A stretch of 64,000 nucleotides of DNA from C-114 sp963719285 (GTDB lineage: Bacteria; Chloroflexota; Limnocylindria; Limnocylindrales; CSP1-4). Below are positions 8,552-15,705 of this stretch, piece after piece; the first letter of the stretch is position 1, and each line of letters opens with the position of its first letter. The DNA lies in contig CAVRBO010000004.1 of NCBI GenBank assembly GCA_963719285.1, forward strand, positions 310,001 through 374,000. Direction: 5' to 3'. The notes below the pieces were generated by a model. That model was given only the letters and a program-made list of their open reading frames with translations. It was not told the DNA's origin and searched no databases. The position numbers and the translations under genes are program-made.

Positions 8552-9178
8552 TCAGGCGGAGGCGCCGACCCGTGTGTCGACCCGAGGCGGGTGGCCGGCC
8601 TCCCAATCGGCGATCTCGGCACTGCGCCCGAGCAGGTAGCCGAGCTCGTCCGTGCCCTCGAGGAGCATCACCCGGGCAAAGGCGTCCACCTCGAACGGCA
8701 GGTCCTCGTCGCCCGGCAGGTGGACGACCTGGGCCTCCAGGTCCACCGTCAGCTCGGCGTCCGGGTCGGCGGCGACGAGCTCGAACAGCTGGCGGTGGCG
8801 CTCGGCCTCAACCACGATCGGCAGGAGGCCGTTCTTGAGCGCATTGCTCCGGAAGATGTCCGCGAAGCTCGTCGAGAAGATGGCCCGGATGCCGTTGGCG
8901 ACGAGGGCCCACGGCGCGTGCTCCCGCGACGACCCGGCCCCGAAGTTGTCGCCCGCCAGGAGGATGGCCCGGCCGGCCATCTCGGGCCGGTCGATGACGA
9001 ACGGCGGGTCCACGAGCCGGCCGTCCTCCGTGTACCGCCAGTCGTGGAAGAGCGCCTCGGCCAATCCGTCCTTGTCGGTCACCTTGAGATAGCGGGCGGG
9101 CACGATCTGGTCGGTGTCGACGTTCTCGGCGGGCAGGGGGATGAGCGCGCTCGTGAACGTCCGGTACGGCGTGGCCAC
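8552..9178 (-). CDS. leuD: 3-isopropylmalate dehydratase small subunit
   Basis: Swivel-domain subunit of isopropylmalate isomerase; with LeuC it converts 2- to 3-isopropylmalate in leucine synthesis and, in citramalate pathways, citramalate to 3-methylmalate. 208 residues. Signature blocks are ENVDTDQIVPARYLK at the N-terminus and LAGDNFGAGSSREHAPWAL in the middle. The start is the GTG one base after the leuC TGA (TGA-G-GTG-GCC, a junction identical to ilvD/LLM). The C-terminal extension past DLPFEVDAFARVMLL is longer than usual. Since cimA is present, the same LeuCD probably serves both pathways. Confidence 0.96.
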   Translation of the reverse strand: MATPYRTFTSALIPLPAENVDTDQIVPARYLKVTDKDGLAEALFHDWRYTEDGRLVDPPFVIDRPEMAGRAILLAGDNFGAGSSREHAPWALVANGIRAIFSTSFADIFRSNALKNGLLPIVVEAERHRQLFELVAADPDAELTVDLEAQVVHLPGDEDLPFEVDAFARVMLLEGTDELGYLLGRSAEIADWEAGHPPRVDTRVGASA

Positions 9179-9179
9179 C

Positions 9180-10625
9180 TCAGCGCCCGCCGATCCCGGC
9201 GGTCGCTTCGATGCCGGGCAGGGTCCGCGGATCGGTGACGACACCGCTGATCGCGGAGGCGGCGGCGGTCAACGGGGACGCCAGGAACGACCGGCCGCCC
9301 TTGCCCTGGCGACCCTCGAAGTTGCGGTTGGACGTGCTGATCGCGTACTGGCCCGGCGTCAGCTGATCGCCGTTCATGGCGATGCACATGGAGCAGCCGG
9401 CCTCGCGCCACTCGGCGCCCGCGGCGCGGAAGATGTCGCCCAGGCCCTCTCGCTCGGCCTGCTTCTTCACTTCCTCGGAACCCGGCACCACCATCATCCG
9501 CACGCCGTCGGCGACCCGGCGGTCCTTCATGACCGCCGCGGCGAGGCGCAGGTCGCTGATCCGGCCGTTGGTGCACGACCCGACGAACACGACGTCGACC
9601 TTCTGGCCGAGGATCGGCTGGCCGGGCCGGAGGTCCATGTACTCGAGGGCGCGCTCGAGCGCCCGCCGCTGCGACGGGTCCGCCTGGTCCTCCGGCGAGG
9701 GCACGCGACTGGTGATCGGGATCCCCATCCCCGGGTTCGTGCCGTACGTGACCATCGGCTCCAGGCCCGACGCGTCGATGACGATCGACCTGTCGAACGT
9801 GGCGCCGTCGTCGGTCGGCAGGCTCCGCCAGCGGGCGACGGCGGCGTCCCAGGCCGGCCCGGTCGGAGCGTGCCGCCGGCCGTGCAGGTACTCGTAGGTG
9901 GTGTCGTCCGGCGCGACCAGCCCGGCCCGGGCGCCGCCCTCGATGCTCATGTTGCAGATCGTCATGCGCTGTTCCATCGTCAGGGCGCGGATCGCCTCGC
10001 CGCGGTACTCGAAGACGTGGCCCGTCCCGCCGCCGATGCCGATCCGGGCGATGAGCGCGAGGATGATGTCCTTGGCGCTCACCCCGGCCGCGAGCCGGCC
10101 GTCGACCCGGACCTCATACGTCTTCGGGCGACGCTGGAGCAGGCACTGGGTCGCGAGGACCATCTCGACTTCGCTCGTCCCGATCCCGAACGCGAGCGCC
10201 CCGAACGCGCCGTGGGTCGCCGTGTGGCTGTCCCCGCATACGATCGTCATCCCCGGCTGGGTGAGCCCGAGCTGCGGCCCGATGATGTGGACGATGCCCT
10301 GGTCGGGGCTGCCGATGCCGTGGAGCGGGATCCTGAACTCGGTGCAGTTCGTCGTCAGCTGCTCGACCTGGGCGGCGGCCATGGCGTCCAGGATCGGCAG
10401 ATCCCGCGGGTGCGTCGGGATCGAGTGGTCGGCCGTGGCGACGGTCTGGCCCGGCCGGCGGACCGTGAGCCCGCGCCGGCGAAGCCCGGTGAACGCCTGC
10501 GGGCTCGTGACCTCGTGGATGAGGTGGAGGTCGACGGCGAGGACGGACGGGGCCTGGGCCTGATCGACGACGGCGTGGTCGTCCCAGATCTTCTCGACGA
10601 TCGTGCGGGCGGGGCGGTCGGACAC
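9180..10625 (-). CDS. leuC: 3-isopropylmalate dehydratase large subunit
   Basis: Aconitase-superfamily [4Fe-4S] enzyme, 481 residues. It starts with RTIVEKIWDDHAVV and carries LHLIHEVTSPQAF, a GDSHTATHGAFGALAFGIG block, and the cluster cysteines in VGSCTNGR and AGCSMCIAMNGD. The GTG at 10625 is the only start that fits the family N-terminus. The open frame continues far upstream opposite the GGDEF-EAL gene, but that extension shows no homology and is an antisense artefact of high GC. It is the first gene of a minus-strand leuC-leuD unit divergent from the GGDEF-EAL gene. Confidence 0.97.
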   Translation of the reverse strand: MSDRPARTIVEKIWDDHAVVDQAQAPSVLAVDLHLIHEVTSPQAFTGLRRRGLTVRRPGQTVATADHSIPTHPRDLPILDAMAAAQVEQLTTNCTEFRIPLHGIGSPDQGIVHIIGPQLGLTQPGMTIVCGDSHTATHGAFGALAFGIGTSEVEMVLATQCLLQRRPKTYEVRVDGRLAAGVSAKDIILALIARIGIGGGTGHVFEYRGEAIRALTMEQRMTICNMSIEGGARAGLVAPDDTTYEYLHGRRHAPTGPAWDAAVARWRSLPTDDGATFDRSIVIDASGLEPMVTYGTNPGMGIPITSRVPSPEDQADPSQRRALERALEYMDLRPGQPILGQKVDVVFVGSCTNGRISDLRLAAAVMKDRRVADGVRMMVVPGSEEVKKQAEREGLGDIFRAAGAEWREAGCSMCIAMNGDQLTPGQYAISTSNRNFEGRQGKGGRSFLASPLTAAASAISGVVTDPRTLPGIEATAGIGGR

Positions 10626-10886
10626 GGTTGGACTCTCGGACTCGAAGGCGTCTTGACGGAGGGCAGAGCGTACCAGAGGGTCAGGAAAGGATCGGGCCGA
10701 GCTTGCCGCCACCCAGGAAGTTTCCGCCCGGCACCGGCCGGCGCGGCGGAGTTGCCCGCGCGGGTGGGACCCGCCTGGAACCCCCCGGCGCGAACGGGTA
10801 CCGGGCCGGCGTAGTACGAATGGATACTCCGGTCCGGGCCTCTGGGAGGCTAAAACATACCATGTGGAAACGAGCTGGCTTGCCCC
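10626..10886. other. Divergent intergenic region between leuC and the GGDEF-EAL gene
   Basis: 261 bp that must hold the promoters of both genes. It contains several GC-rich inverted stretches, including GCGGGTGGGACCCGC at 10759-10773. The latter is superficially T-box-like but is simply a palindrome. I do not see a convincing -35/-10 pair or an RNA element. Confidence 0.4.
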
Positions 10887-13640
10887 ATGAGCGACCCGGT
10901 CCGCAGGACCACGGTCCGTGACCTCGATCGGCTGATGCCCGACGCGCCCGAAGCACCGAAGCGGCCCAGACGGGCCGCGTTCCGTGCCGTCCTCGTGTCC
11001 ATGCCCGTGCCCGTACGCGTGTGGGCCTTCAGCGTGTTCCTCGCCGTCGCGGCCGTGCTGCTCTACCTCCGCGTCCTCGATGGGCGGAGCCTCATCGCGA
11101 CGCCGATCGCGATGCCCTGGCCGATCGTGGCCATCGGCTTCTTCCTGGCCGAGACGAAGGTCGTCGAGGTCAACTTCCGCCGGGAGACGCACTCGCTGTC
11201 CCTGAGCGAGATCCCCGCCGTGGTGGGGTTCTTCTTCCTGAGCCCCGCGGACTACCTGGGGGCCCTCCTGATCGGGACGATCGTCGCCCTGGTCTTCGTG
11301 TCCCGCCAGTCGCCGCTCAAGATCCTGTTCAACGTCAGCAACTTCGCGATGACCGCCGTTGTCTCGCTGTCCGTGTTCGTGCGCCTGGCCCATCTCGATG
11401 GCCTCACCCCCGGCCCGGAGGACTGGTTCGCGGCCTTCGCGGCGACTGTCGTCGCGTCGGTCGTCGGAGCGCTCAACATCGCGACGGTCATCACGCTGTC
11501 GGGTGGTGCGCCCCAGTTCCAGAAGCTGCCCGAGATGCTCAAGTTCGGGATCCTCGTCGCGATCGCGAACACGAGCTTCGCCCTCCTCGCCGTGTCGTTC
11601 ATCTGGATCGACCGATCGATGCTGGCGCTGCTCGCCGTCCCGCTCGCGGTCGTGTTCCTGGCCTACCGATCGTGGATCTCGGAGCGCGAGAAGCACGAGC
11701 GTCTCGAACTCCTCTACCAATCCAGCCGGATCCTGCAGGACTCGCCGGAGCTCGATTCGGCGCTCGTCGCGTTGCTCGACCACGCCCGGGAGATGTTCCG
11801 CGCTGAACGTGCCCAGGTGATCCTCTACCCGGCGTCCCGGGACGTGGAGGCGCTGCGCACGGCGTCGCTCAACGACGGCCCGCCCGAGATCATGATCCCG
11901 ATCAAGGACGTTCGCGAGGACCCGGTCCAGCAACGGGTCGCCCGAGAGCGACGTCCGTTCCTGTATACGCCCGTGCCCGGCACGACCGGTGGCGACCCGA
12001 CGATGCACCAGGCGATGGTGAGCCCGCTGCGCGGCGAGTCGGGACTCATCGGCTGCATGATCATCGTCAACCGCCTGACCGAGGGCACGAGTTTCACGGA
12101 CGACGACCTGCGCCTCCTCGAGACACTCGCCAATCAGGCGGCGGTCGCGCTCGAGAACGGCCAGCTGGAGCAATCGCTCGCCGAGCTGTCCCGGCTCAAG
12201 GAGCAGCTCCGCCATCAGGCACACCACGACCCGCTGACCGGCCTGGCGAACCGGACCCTGTTCGGCCAGCAGGTCGACGAGCGGCTGCTCGCTCCGCGCG
12301 ACGGATCGCTGCCGGTCGTCCTGTTCCTCGACCTCGACGACTTCAAGGTCGTCAACGACACCCTCGGCCATGCCGCGGGCGACCGGCTCCTCGTCGCGGT
12401 CGCCGAGCGGCTGCGGGCGTGCGTGACGGCGGACGACATGGCGGCCCGCCTGGGCGGCGACGAGTTCGCGATCCTCCTCGAGGACGATACGGGGCTCGGC
12501 CACGCGCTCGACGTGGCCCACCGGATCGTCGACGCGCTGCGCGTCTCGTTCCCGATCCAGGGCCAGGAGCTCACGATCGGTGCCAGCATCGGCATCGCCG
12601 CGGCCCGCGACGGCATCGGCCGGGCCGACGACCTGCTCCGCAACGCCGATGTCGCGATGTACAGCGCCAAGCGGGGCCGGACGGATCGGGTGGCCGTGTT
12701 CGAGCCGACCATGCACGCGGCCATCGTGGCCCGCCACGGGTTGAGCGTGGAGCTCGCTCGGGGCGTCGCCCGGGGTGAGCTCGAGGTCGTCTACCAGCCC
12801 ATCGTCGCGCTGGCGACCGGCCGGATGACCGGCGTCGAGGCGCTCGTCCGCTGGCGCCACCCGACACGCGGCCTCCTCGGCCCGCTCGACTTCATCGCGA
12901 TCGCCGAGGAGAACGGCGCGATCCTGCCGCTCGGCTGGTTCGTCCTCACCGAGGCCTGCCGGGACATGGCGGCCTGGCAGCGCCTGCGCCCGGACGGCGA
13001 GCCCCTGACGGTCGCGGTCAACCTCGCGGCCGCCCAGCTCCAGGAGGTCGGCTTCGTCGACGACCTCAAGGAGATGCTGGCCACGACCGGTCTCGACCCG
13101 CACGACCTGGTCCTGGAGATGACCGAGACCGTCATGTTCCACGACACCCAGACGACGATCGCCCGCCTCGATGCCCTGCGCGCGCTCGGCGCGCGGATCG
13201 CGGTCGACGACTTCGGGACCGGCTATTCGTCGCTGGGCTACCTGCGCCGATTCAAGGTCGATGTGCTCAAGATCGCCCAGGAGTTCATCGCGCCCGGCGA
13301 CGGCAGCTCCGAGGACTGGGCGTTCGCCCACTCGATCGTGGCGCTCGGGCGGACCCTCGACCTGCGGATCGTGGCCGAAGGCATCGAGCAGCCCGAGCAG
13401 CTCGACCGCCTCCGCCAGCTCGGCTGCGAGTTCGGTCAGGGCTTCCTCTTCGCGCGGCCCATGAGTGCGTCCGGCATCCACGGCCTGATCGCCCAGGGGC
13501 TGCCCAGCCTCACCCCGTCGGCGGCCGCCGATGAAGGTCCCTCCCCGATCTCCGATCCGCTGGGCCGAGGCGGCCCGCCGCCCGCTCGGCCGGTCGTCCG
13601 CCCGGTCGGTCGCGACTCGGTCCCGAGCTTCCGAGCCTAG
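10887..13640 (+). CDS. Membrane-bound GAF-GGDEF-EAL c-di-GMP synthase/phosphodiesterase
   Basis: 917 residues. Residues ~35-260 hold about seven or eight membrane helices; ~270-430 resemble a GAF domain (ILQDSPELDSALVALLDHA, then LLETLANQAAVALENGQ); a short coiled coil leads to GGDEF (RLGGDEFAILLED near 522) and EAL (EALVRWRHP near 651). The diguanylate cyclase motif is intact. The EAL domain keeps the metal and catalytic residues: VAVNLAAAQL, LEMTETV, DDFGTGYSS, VDVLKIAQ and VAEGIEQ. The inhibitory RxxD site before GGDEF reads TADD, so the arginine is missing. Both activities appear possible; the net direction is unknown. Two c-di-GMP riboswitches lie in the same window. Confidence 0.95.
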   Translation: MSDPVRRTTVRDLDRLMPDAPEAPKRPRRAAFRAVLVSMPVPVRVWAFSVFLAVAAVLLYLRVLDGRSLIATPIAMPWPIVAIGFFLAETKVVEVNFRRETHSLSLSEIPAVVGFFFLSPADYLGALLIGTIVALVFVSRQSPLKILFNVSNFAMTAVVSLSVFVRLAHLDGLTPGPEDWFAAFAATVVASVVGALNIATVITLSGGAPQFQKLPEMLKFGILVAIANTSFALLAVSFIWIDRSMLALLAVPLAVVFLAYRSWISEREKHERLELLYQSSRILQDSPELDSALVALLDHAREMFRAERAQVILYPASRDVEALRTASLNDGPPEIMIPIKDVREDPVQQRVARERRPFLYTPVPGTTGGDPTMHQAMVSPLRGESGLIGCMIIVNRLTEGTSFTDDDLRLLETLANQAAVALENGQLEQSLAELSRLKEQLRHQAHHDPLTGLANRTLFGQQVDERLLAPRDGSLPVVLFLDLDDFKVVNDTLGHAAGDRLLVAVAERLRACVTADDMAARLGGDEFAILLEDDTGLGHALDVAHRIVDALRVSFPIQGQELTIGASIGIAAARDGIGRADDLLRNADVAMYSAKRGRTDRVAVFEPTMHAAIVARHGLSVELARGVARGELEVVYQPIVALATGRMTGVEALVRWRHPTRGLLGPLDFIAIAEENGAILPLGWFVLTEACRDMAAWQRLRPDGEPLTVAVNLAAAQLQEVGFVDDLKEMLATTGLDPHDLVLEMTETVMFHDTQTTIARLDALRALGARIAVDDFGTGYSSLGYLRRFKVDVLKIAQEFIAPGDGSSEDWAFAHSIVALGRTLDLRIVAEGIEQPEQLDRLRQLGCEFGQGFLFARPMSASGIHGLIAQGLPSLTPSAAADEGPSPISDPLGRGGPPPARPVVRPVGRDSVPSFRA

Positions 13641-13648
13641 GGGCCGTC

Positions 13649-14248
13649 ATGTTCGTCCTGTACGCGATCGTCTTCGGCCTCATCGCGGGCCGCCTGCTTG
13701 GCGGGTCCCTGGCCGGCCTCGCCGACCTGCGGATCCGCTGGGGCCCGGTCATCGTCGCCGGCCTGCTCGTCCAGGTCGTCCTCTTCTCCGGCCCCGTCGC
13801 CGATCGTGTCGGCGATGTCGGGCCGCTGATCTACGTCGTCTCGACGGGGGCGGTCCTCGCGGCGGTCGTGCGCAACTGGCGGATCGTGGGGCTGCCGGTG
13901 CTGGCCCTGGGAGCTGTCTCGAATGCGGCCGCGATCCTGGCCAACGGCGGGTTCATGCCGGCTTCGCCGGGCGCGCTGGCGGCGCTCGGCAAGAGCTTCC
14001 CGGCCACGTACTCCAACAGCTCGATCGTTCCGCACCCCGCCCTCGAGCCTCTGACGGACATCTTCGCGGTGCCCCACCCGCTGCCCTTCGCCAATGTCTT
14101 CAGCATCGGGGACGTGCTCATCGCCCTGGGCGTCGCGATCGTCATCGTCGTGGCGATGCGCGGGCATGCCGCGAGCCCGTCCGCTGCCCCGACCGACTCA
14201 TCGCCCACCGCGGCCGACGCTCCGCCCGCTGCGGCCGAGGTCGCCTGA
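13649..14248 (+). CDS. DUF5317 integral membrane protein
   Basis: 199 residues with about five hydrophobic segments, starting MFVLYAIVFGLIAGRLLGG. The block AAILANGGFMPASPGALAALG (about residues 92-112) is the recognisable core of DUF5317 proteins, seen mainly in Chloroflexota, Firmicutes and actinobacteria; their function is not known. The C-terminal ~30 residues are Ala/Pro/Ser-rich and probably disordered. It starts eight bases after the GGDEF-EAL stop, so it is probably co-transcribed with it, and it precedes the c-di-GMP riboswitch. Confidence 0.8.
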   Translation: MFVLYAIVFGLIAGRLLGGSLAGLADLRIRWGPVIVAGLLVQVVLFSGPVADRVGDVGPLIYVVSTGAVLAAVVRNWRIVGLPVLALGAVSNAAAILANGGFMPASPGALAALGKSFPATYSNSSIVPHPALEPLTDIFAVPHPLPFANVFSIGDVLIALGVAIVIVVAMRGHAASPSAAPTDSSPTAADAPPAAAEVA

Positions 14249-14366
14249 AGCCTGCCCACGTCCTTGGTGCGTGGCTGCACACGACTGAAGAGCACCCCGA
14301 CCAGTACTTCCGGGGCATGTGACCCGGACCCGGACCTCCGTACCTTGGGTCGTGAGGACGAACGTT

Positions 14367-14483
14367 CTCCGCTCAGAGTCCGTCCAGGGCAAACCCGTCG
14401 CGAGGCGGGGACGCAAAGCCAGGGATCTTTCCAGAAGACCGCCCGGCCGCCGGAACCGGAGTGAACCGATCTCCCAGACGGAG
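14367..14483 (+). promoter_or_regulatory. Cyclic di-GMP-I (GEMM-I) riboswitch
   Basis: The two most conserved GEMM-I blocks are present: GGGCAAACC at 14387-14395 and GGGACGCAAAGCC at 14408-14420. They enclose a stem capped by a GCGA tetraloop of the GNRA class. The 3' half follows with an ATCTT/AAGAC hairpin and a GCCGCCGGAA segment that docks in known structures. The expression platform overlaps the ribosome site: GGAG at 14480-14483, seven bases before the GTG at 14491, can pair with CTCC at 14471-14474, and GACGGA (14477-14482) can pair with TCCGTC at 14379-14384. There is no U-run, so translational control is more likely than termination. The sign of the switch is inferred, not shown. Confidence 0.92.
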
Positions 14484-14490
14484 TCCATAC

Positions 14491-14589
14491 GTGAAGTCGA
14501 ACCTGGCGCGCTTCACCTGGGTCCTGGCGCTCGTTGCGTCCATGGCCCTCACACTCGGCGCAGGCATGCGCTGGGACTGGTGGTCCTAG
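14491..14589 (+). CDS. 32-residue membrane peptide A, directly downstream of the c-di-GMP riboswitch
   Basis: GTG start with GGAG seven bases upstream; TAG at 14587-14589. The peptide begins MKSNLAR (positively charged), then has one hydrophobic segment (residues ~8-25, FTWVLALVASMALTLGAG), and ends GMRWDWWS, rich in tryptophan. It is predicted to be a single-pass membrane peptide with a short aromatic C-terminus outside. It shares the tail motif LxAGxRW with the next peptide, so the two look like diverged duplicates. I do not recognise a family. Support for coding: position behind the switch, ribosome site, matching length and motif of the neighbour. Confidence 0.65.
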   Translation: MKSNLARFTWVLALVASMALTLGAGMRWDWWS

Positions 14590-14591
14590 TC

Positions 14592-14690
14592 ATGAAGCCA
14601 ATCATCCGGCTTCAGGCTGTCCGCATCATGTCCGCCCTGGCCGTGCTTCTCAGCGTGGCGTACGTGCTCGAGGCGGGTCACCGCTGGTAG
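14592..14690 (+). CDS. 32-residue membrane peptide B, paralogue of peptide A
   Basis: ATG two bases after the stop of peptide A; TAG at 14688-14690. Same length and plan: basic start (MKPIIRLQAVR), hydrophobic segment (residues ~12-26, IMSALAVLLSVAYVL) and the terminal LEAGHRW, matching LGAGMRW of peptide A. There is no Shine-Dalgarno, so translation probably depends on re-initiation after peptide A, which places both under the riboswitch. Function unknown. Possibilities are a small membrane-protein regulator, a secreted signal peptide or a toxin-like peptide; none is supported by more than size and topology. Confidence 0.6.
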   Translation: MKPIIRLQAVRIMSALAVLLSVAYVLEAGHRW

Positions 14691-14724
14691 GGATCGCGGC
14701 GGATACGCCGCATCTGTGCTGCTG

Positions 14725-14752
14725 AACGGACCGTCGAGCAAGACGGTCCGTT
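14725..14752 (+). terminator. Perfect 11-bp hairpin after the twin peptides
   Basis: AACGGACCGTC (14725-14735), loop GAGCAA, GACGGTCCGTT (14742-14752): an 11-bp perfect stem 35 bases after the stop of peptide B. It lacks a U-run (TCGTGTGTG follows), so it is a terminator-like or 3'-stabilising hairpin typical of GC-rich genomes. Confidence 0.65.
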
Positions 14753-14915
14753 CGTGTGTGCCTCGGACGACGCCGACTCCGGCCTGACCGCTCGATGGGG
14801 CTCCCGACCGAAGGCGCCCTTGGGACGACCGACGTTCCGTCCGTCCGCCGATCGACGCGTCATCGGTCCGTCTGGCGCGCCGGAGGTCCATCGGTCGGCC
14901 GCCGTCGGCGTTCGG

Positions 14916-14951
14916 AACGCCGTTGCCCGGTCCAACGCCGTTGCCCGGTCC
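14916..14951. repeat. 18-bp perfect tandem duplication
   Basis: AACGCCGTTGCCCGGTCC occurs twice head-to-tail (14916-14933 and 14934-14951). The first copy overlaps one palindrome and the second supplies the left arm of the next. Confidence 0.85.
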
Positions 14952-15046
14952 ATCGGACCGGGACCCACGGTTGACTCGGCGTTCGGAACGCTCCGCGATC
15001 CGGGGAGGCTGGAACGCCCCGGTCGGCAGCCTGGCGGTGGCGTGTT

Positions 15047-15239
15047 GGCACGCCCAGCGTGCCAACGAGCGAACGGGCGGTCCGGAAACGGTCTTCTCCC
15101 TCGGGATGGCACGCCCAGCGAGCGAACCAGCGGCTGAGGCCCGGGATCCGACGCCTCAACCTCCCGTTGGCACGCCCGGCGAGCAGAAGGCGCGCCAAGC
15201 GAGCGGCGGCACGTTCAGCGACCAGCGGCACGTCCAACG
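15047..15239 (+). repeat. Array of six GGCACGCCCAGCG-type repeats
   Basis: Copies start at 15047, 15108, 15169, 15189 (degenerate, GGCGCGCCAAGCG), 15208 (GGCACGTTCAGCG) and 15227 (GGCACGTCCAACG). Spacings are 61, 61, 20, 19 and 19 bp. The first copy is the left part of a perfect palindrome. They end about 75 bp before the -35 of the ilvB promoter. Confidence 0.55.
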
Positions 15240-15312
15240 AGGGGCAGTCACAGGTCCCCACGCCCGGGCACCGGTGGAGCCGGCCTCGTTGGGTCCGGTG
15301 CGGTGAGGGTGG

Positions 15313-15340
15313 TTGCGCGTTCGGCGAGTCATGCTAGACT
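15313..15340 (+). promoter_or_regulatory. Sigma-70-type promoter for the ilvB operon leader
   Basis: TTGCGC (15313-15318), 16-bp spacer, TAGACT (15335-15340) preceded by TGC, giving an extended -10. Expected transcription start is near 15347, some 50 bases before the leader peptide. Confidence 0.6.
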
Positions 15341-15395
15341 GCCCGACACGCACGGTTTTCGGCCGCGCGTCAGCAGCGCATCGGAGACCGCCAAC

Positions 15396-15608
15396 GTGGG
15401 TCTGAGCAACGGTCGGGATCGCCGCCCAGTCGCCGTCGTCGTGACGGCGGATGGTCGTCGCGTGAACGTCCCGATCCAGACCGGTGGCCTGGTCGACGTA
15501 TCGCTCCTTGGCTTCATCCGCTCGCTCCTCCTTGGGCTGGACGGCCTTATCGGCCTTATCACCGGCTCCCGGCGGGAGAACGGAGGAACGCGGAGGACGG
15601 GGCGCTAG
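15396..15608 (+). CDS. Leu/Ile/Val-rich leader peptide of the ilvB operon
   Basis: 70 codons from GTG 15396, with GGAG nine bases upstream. Residues 32-55 contain nine Leu, three Ile and two Val of 24 (for example VSLLGFIRSLLLGLDGLIGL). They use several codons unusual for this GC-rich genome (CTT four times, one GTA). The frame ends at TAG 15606, 25 bases before an intrinsic terminator that precedes ilvB. This is the plan of a classical attenuation leader for a branched-chain operon, though longer than the usual 20-35 residues. It could instead be a real small hydrophobic protein. Confidence 0.6.
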   Translation: MGLSNGRDRRPVAVVVTADGRRVNVPIQTGGLVDVSLLGFIRSLLLGLDGLIGLITGSRRENGGTRRTGR

Positions 15609-15633
15609 CACCGAAGACCGCAGACCGATGGGA

Positions 15634-15664
15634 CCCTCGCCGGAAGGCGGGGGTTTTTCGTTTT
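15634..15664 (+). terminator. Intrinsic terminator/attenuator upstream of ilvB
   Basis: CCCTCGCC (15634-15641), loop GGAA, GGCGGGGG (15646-15653), then TTTTTCGTTTT: an 8-bp stem with one G-U pair and a clear U-run, the best intrinsic terminator in the window. It lies between the leader peptide and ilvB, so it must be read through for operon expression. Confidence 0.8.
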
Positions 15665-15705
15665 CCAGCTCACGACGCGCACAGGACCACCAGGAGACCG
15701 GACCG

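Larger units (their letters stand above)
14753..15312. other. Palindrome- and repeat-rich non-coding region
   Basis: About 560 bp with no credible gene on either strand; the open frames here are low-complexity Arg/Pro/Ser. It contains palindromes CGGCGTTCGGAACGCCG (14906-14922) and a second copy lacking its last bases (14977-14991), CCCGGTCC-ATC-GGACCGGG (14944-14962) and GTTGGCACGC-CCA-GCGTGCCAAC (15044-15066), an 18-bp tandem duplication, and an array of GGCACG-type repeats. It separates the riboswitch/peptide unit from the ilvB promoter. Confidence 0.6.

Noticed and set aside
10759..10773. T-box-like GGGTGGGACC upstream of leuC
   Set aside because: It is a simple palindrome (GCGGGTGGGACCCGC) on the plus strand, while leuC is on the minus strand; no specifier loop or antiterminator is visible.
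10626..13481. Long minus-strand frame continuing leuC upstream by ~950 codons
   Set aside because: It lies opposite the GGDEF-EAL gene, whose domains are unmistakable. The antisense translation is Arg/Asp/Gly-rich and without motifs. High third-position GC keeps the antisense frame open.
14754..15261. Open frames of 127-144 codons in the palindrome-rich region
   Set aside because: Low-complexity Arg/Pro/Ser translations on both strands without ribosome sites or motifs; best read as non-coding.
15625..15645. TGGGACC before the ilvB terminator as a possible T-box
   Set aside because: It lacks the GGTGG part of the T-box core and the upstream stem I features. The leader-peptide attenuator explains the layout better.
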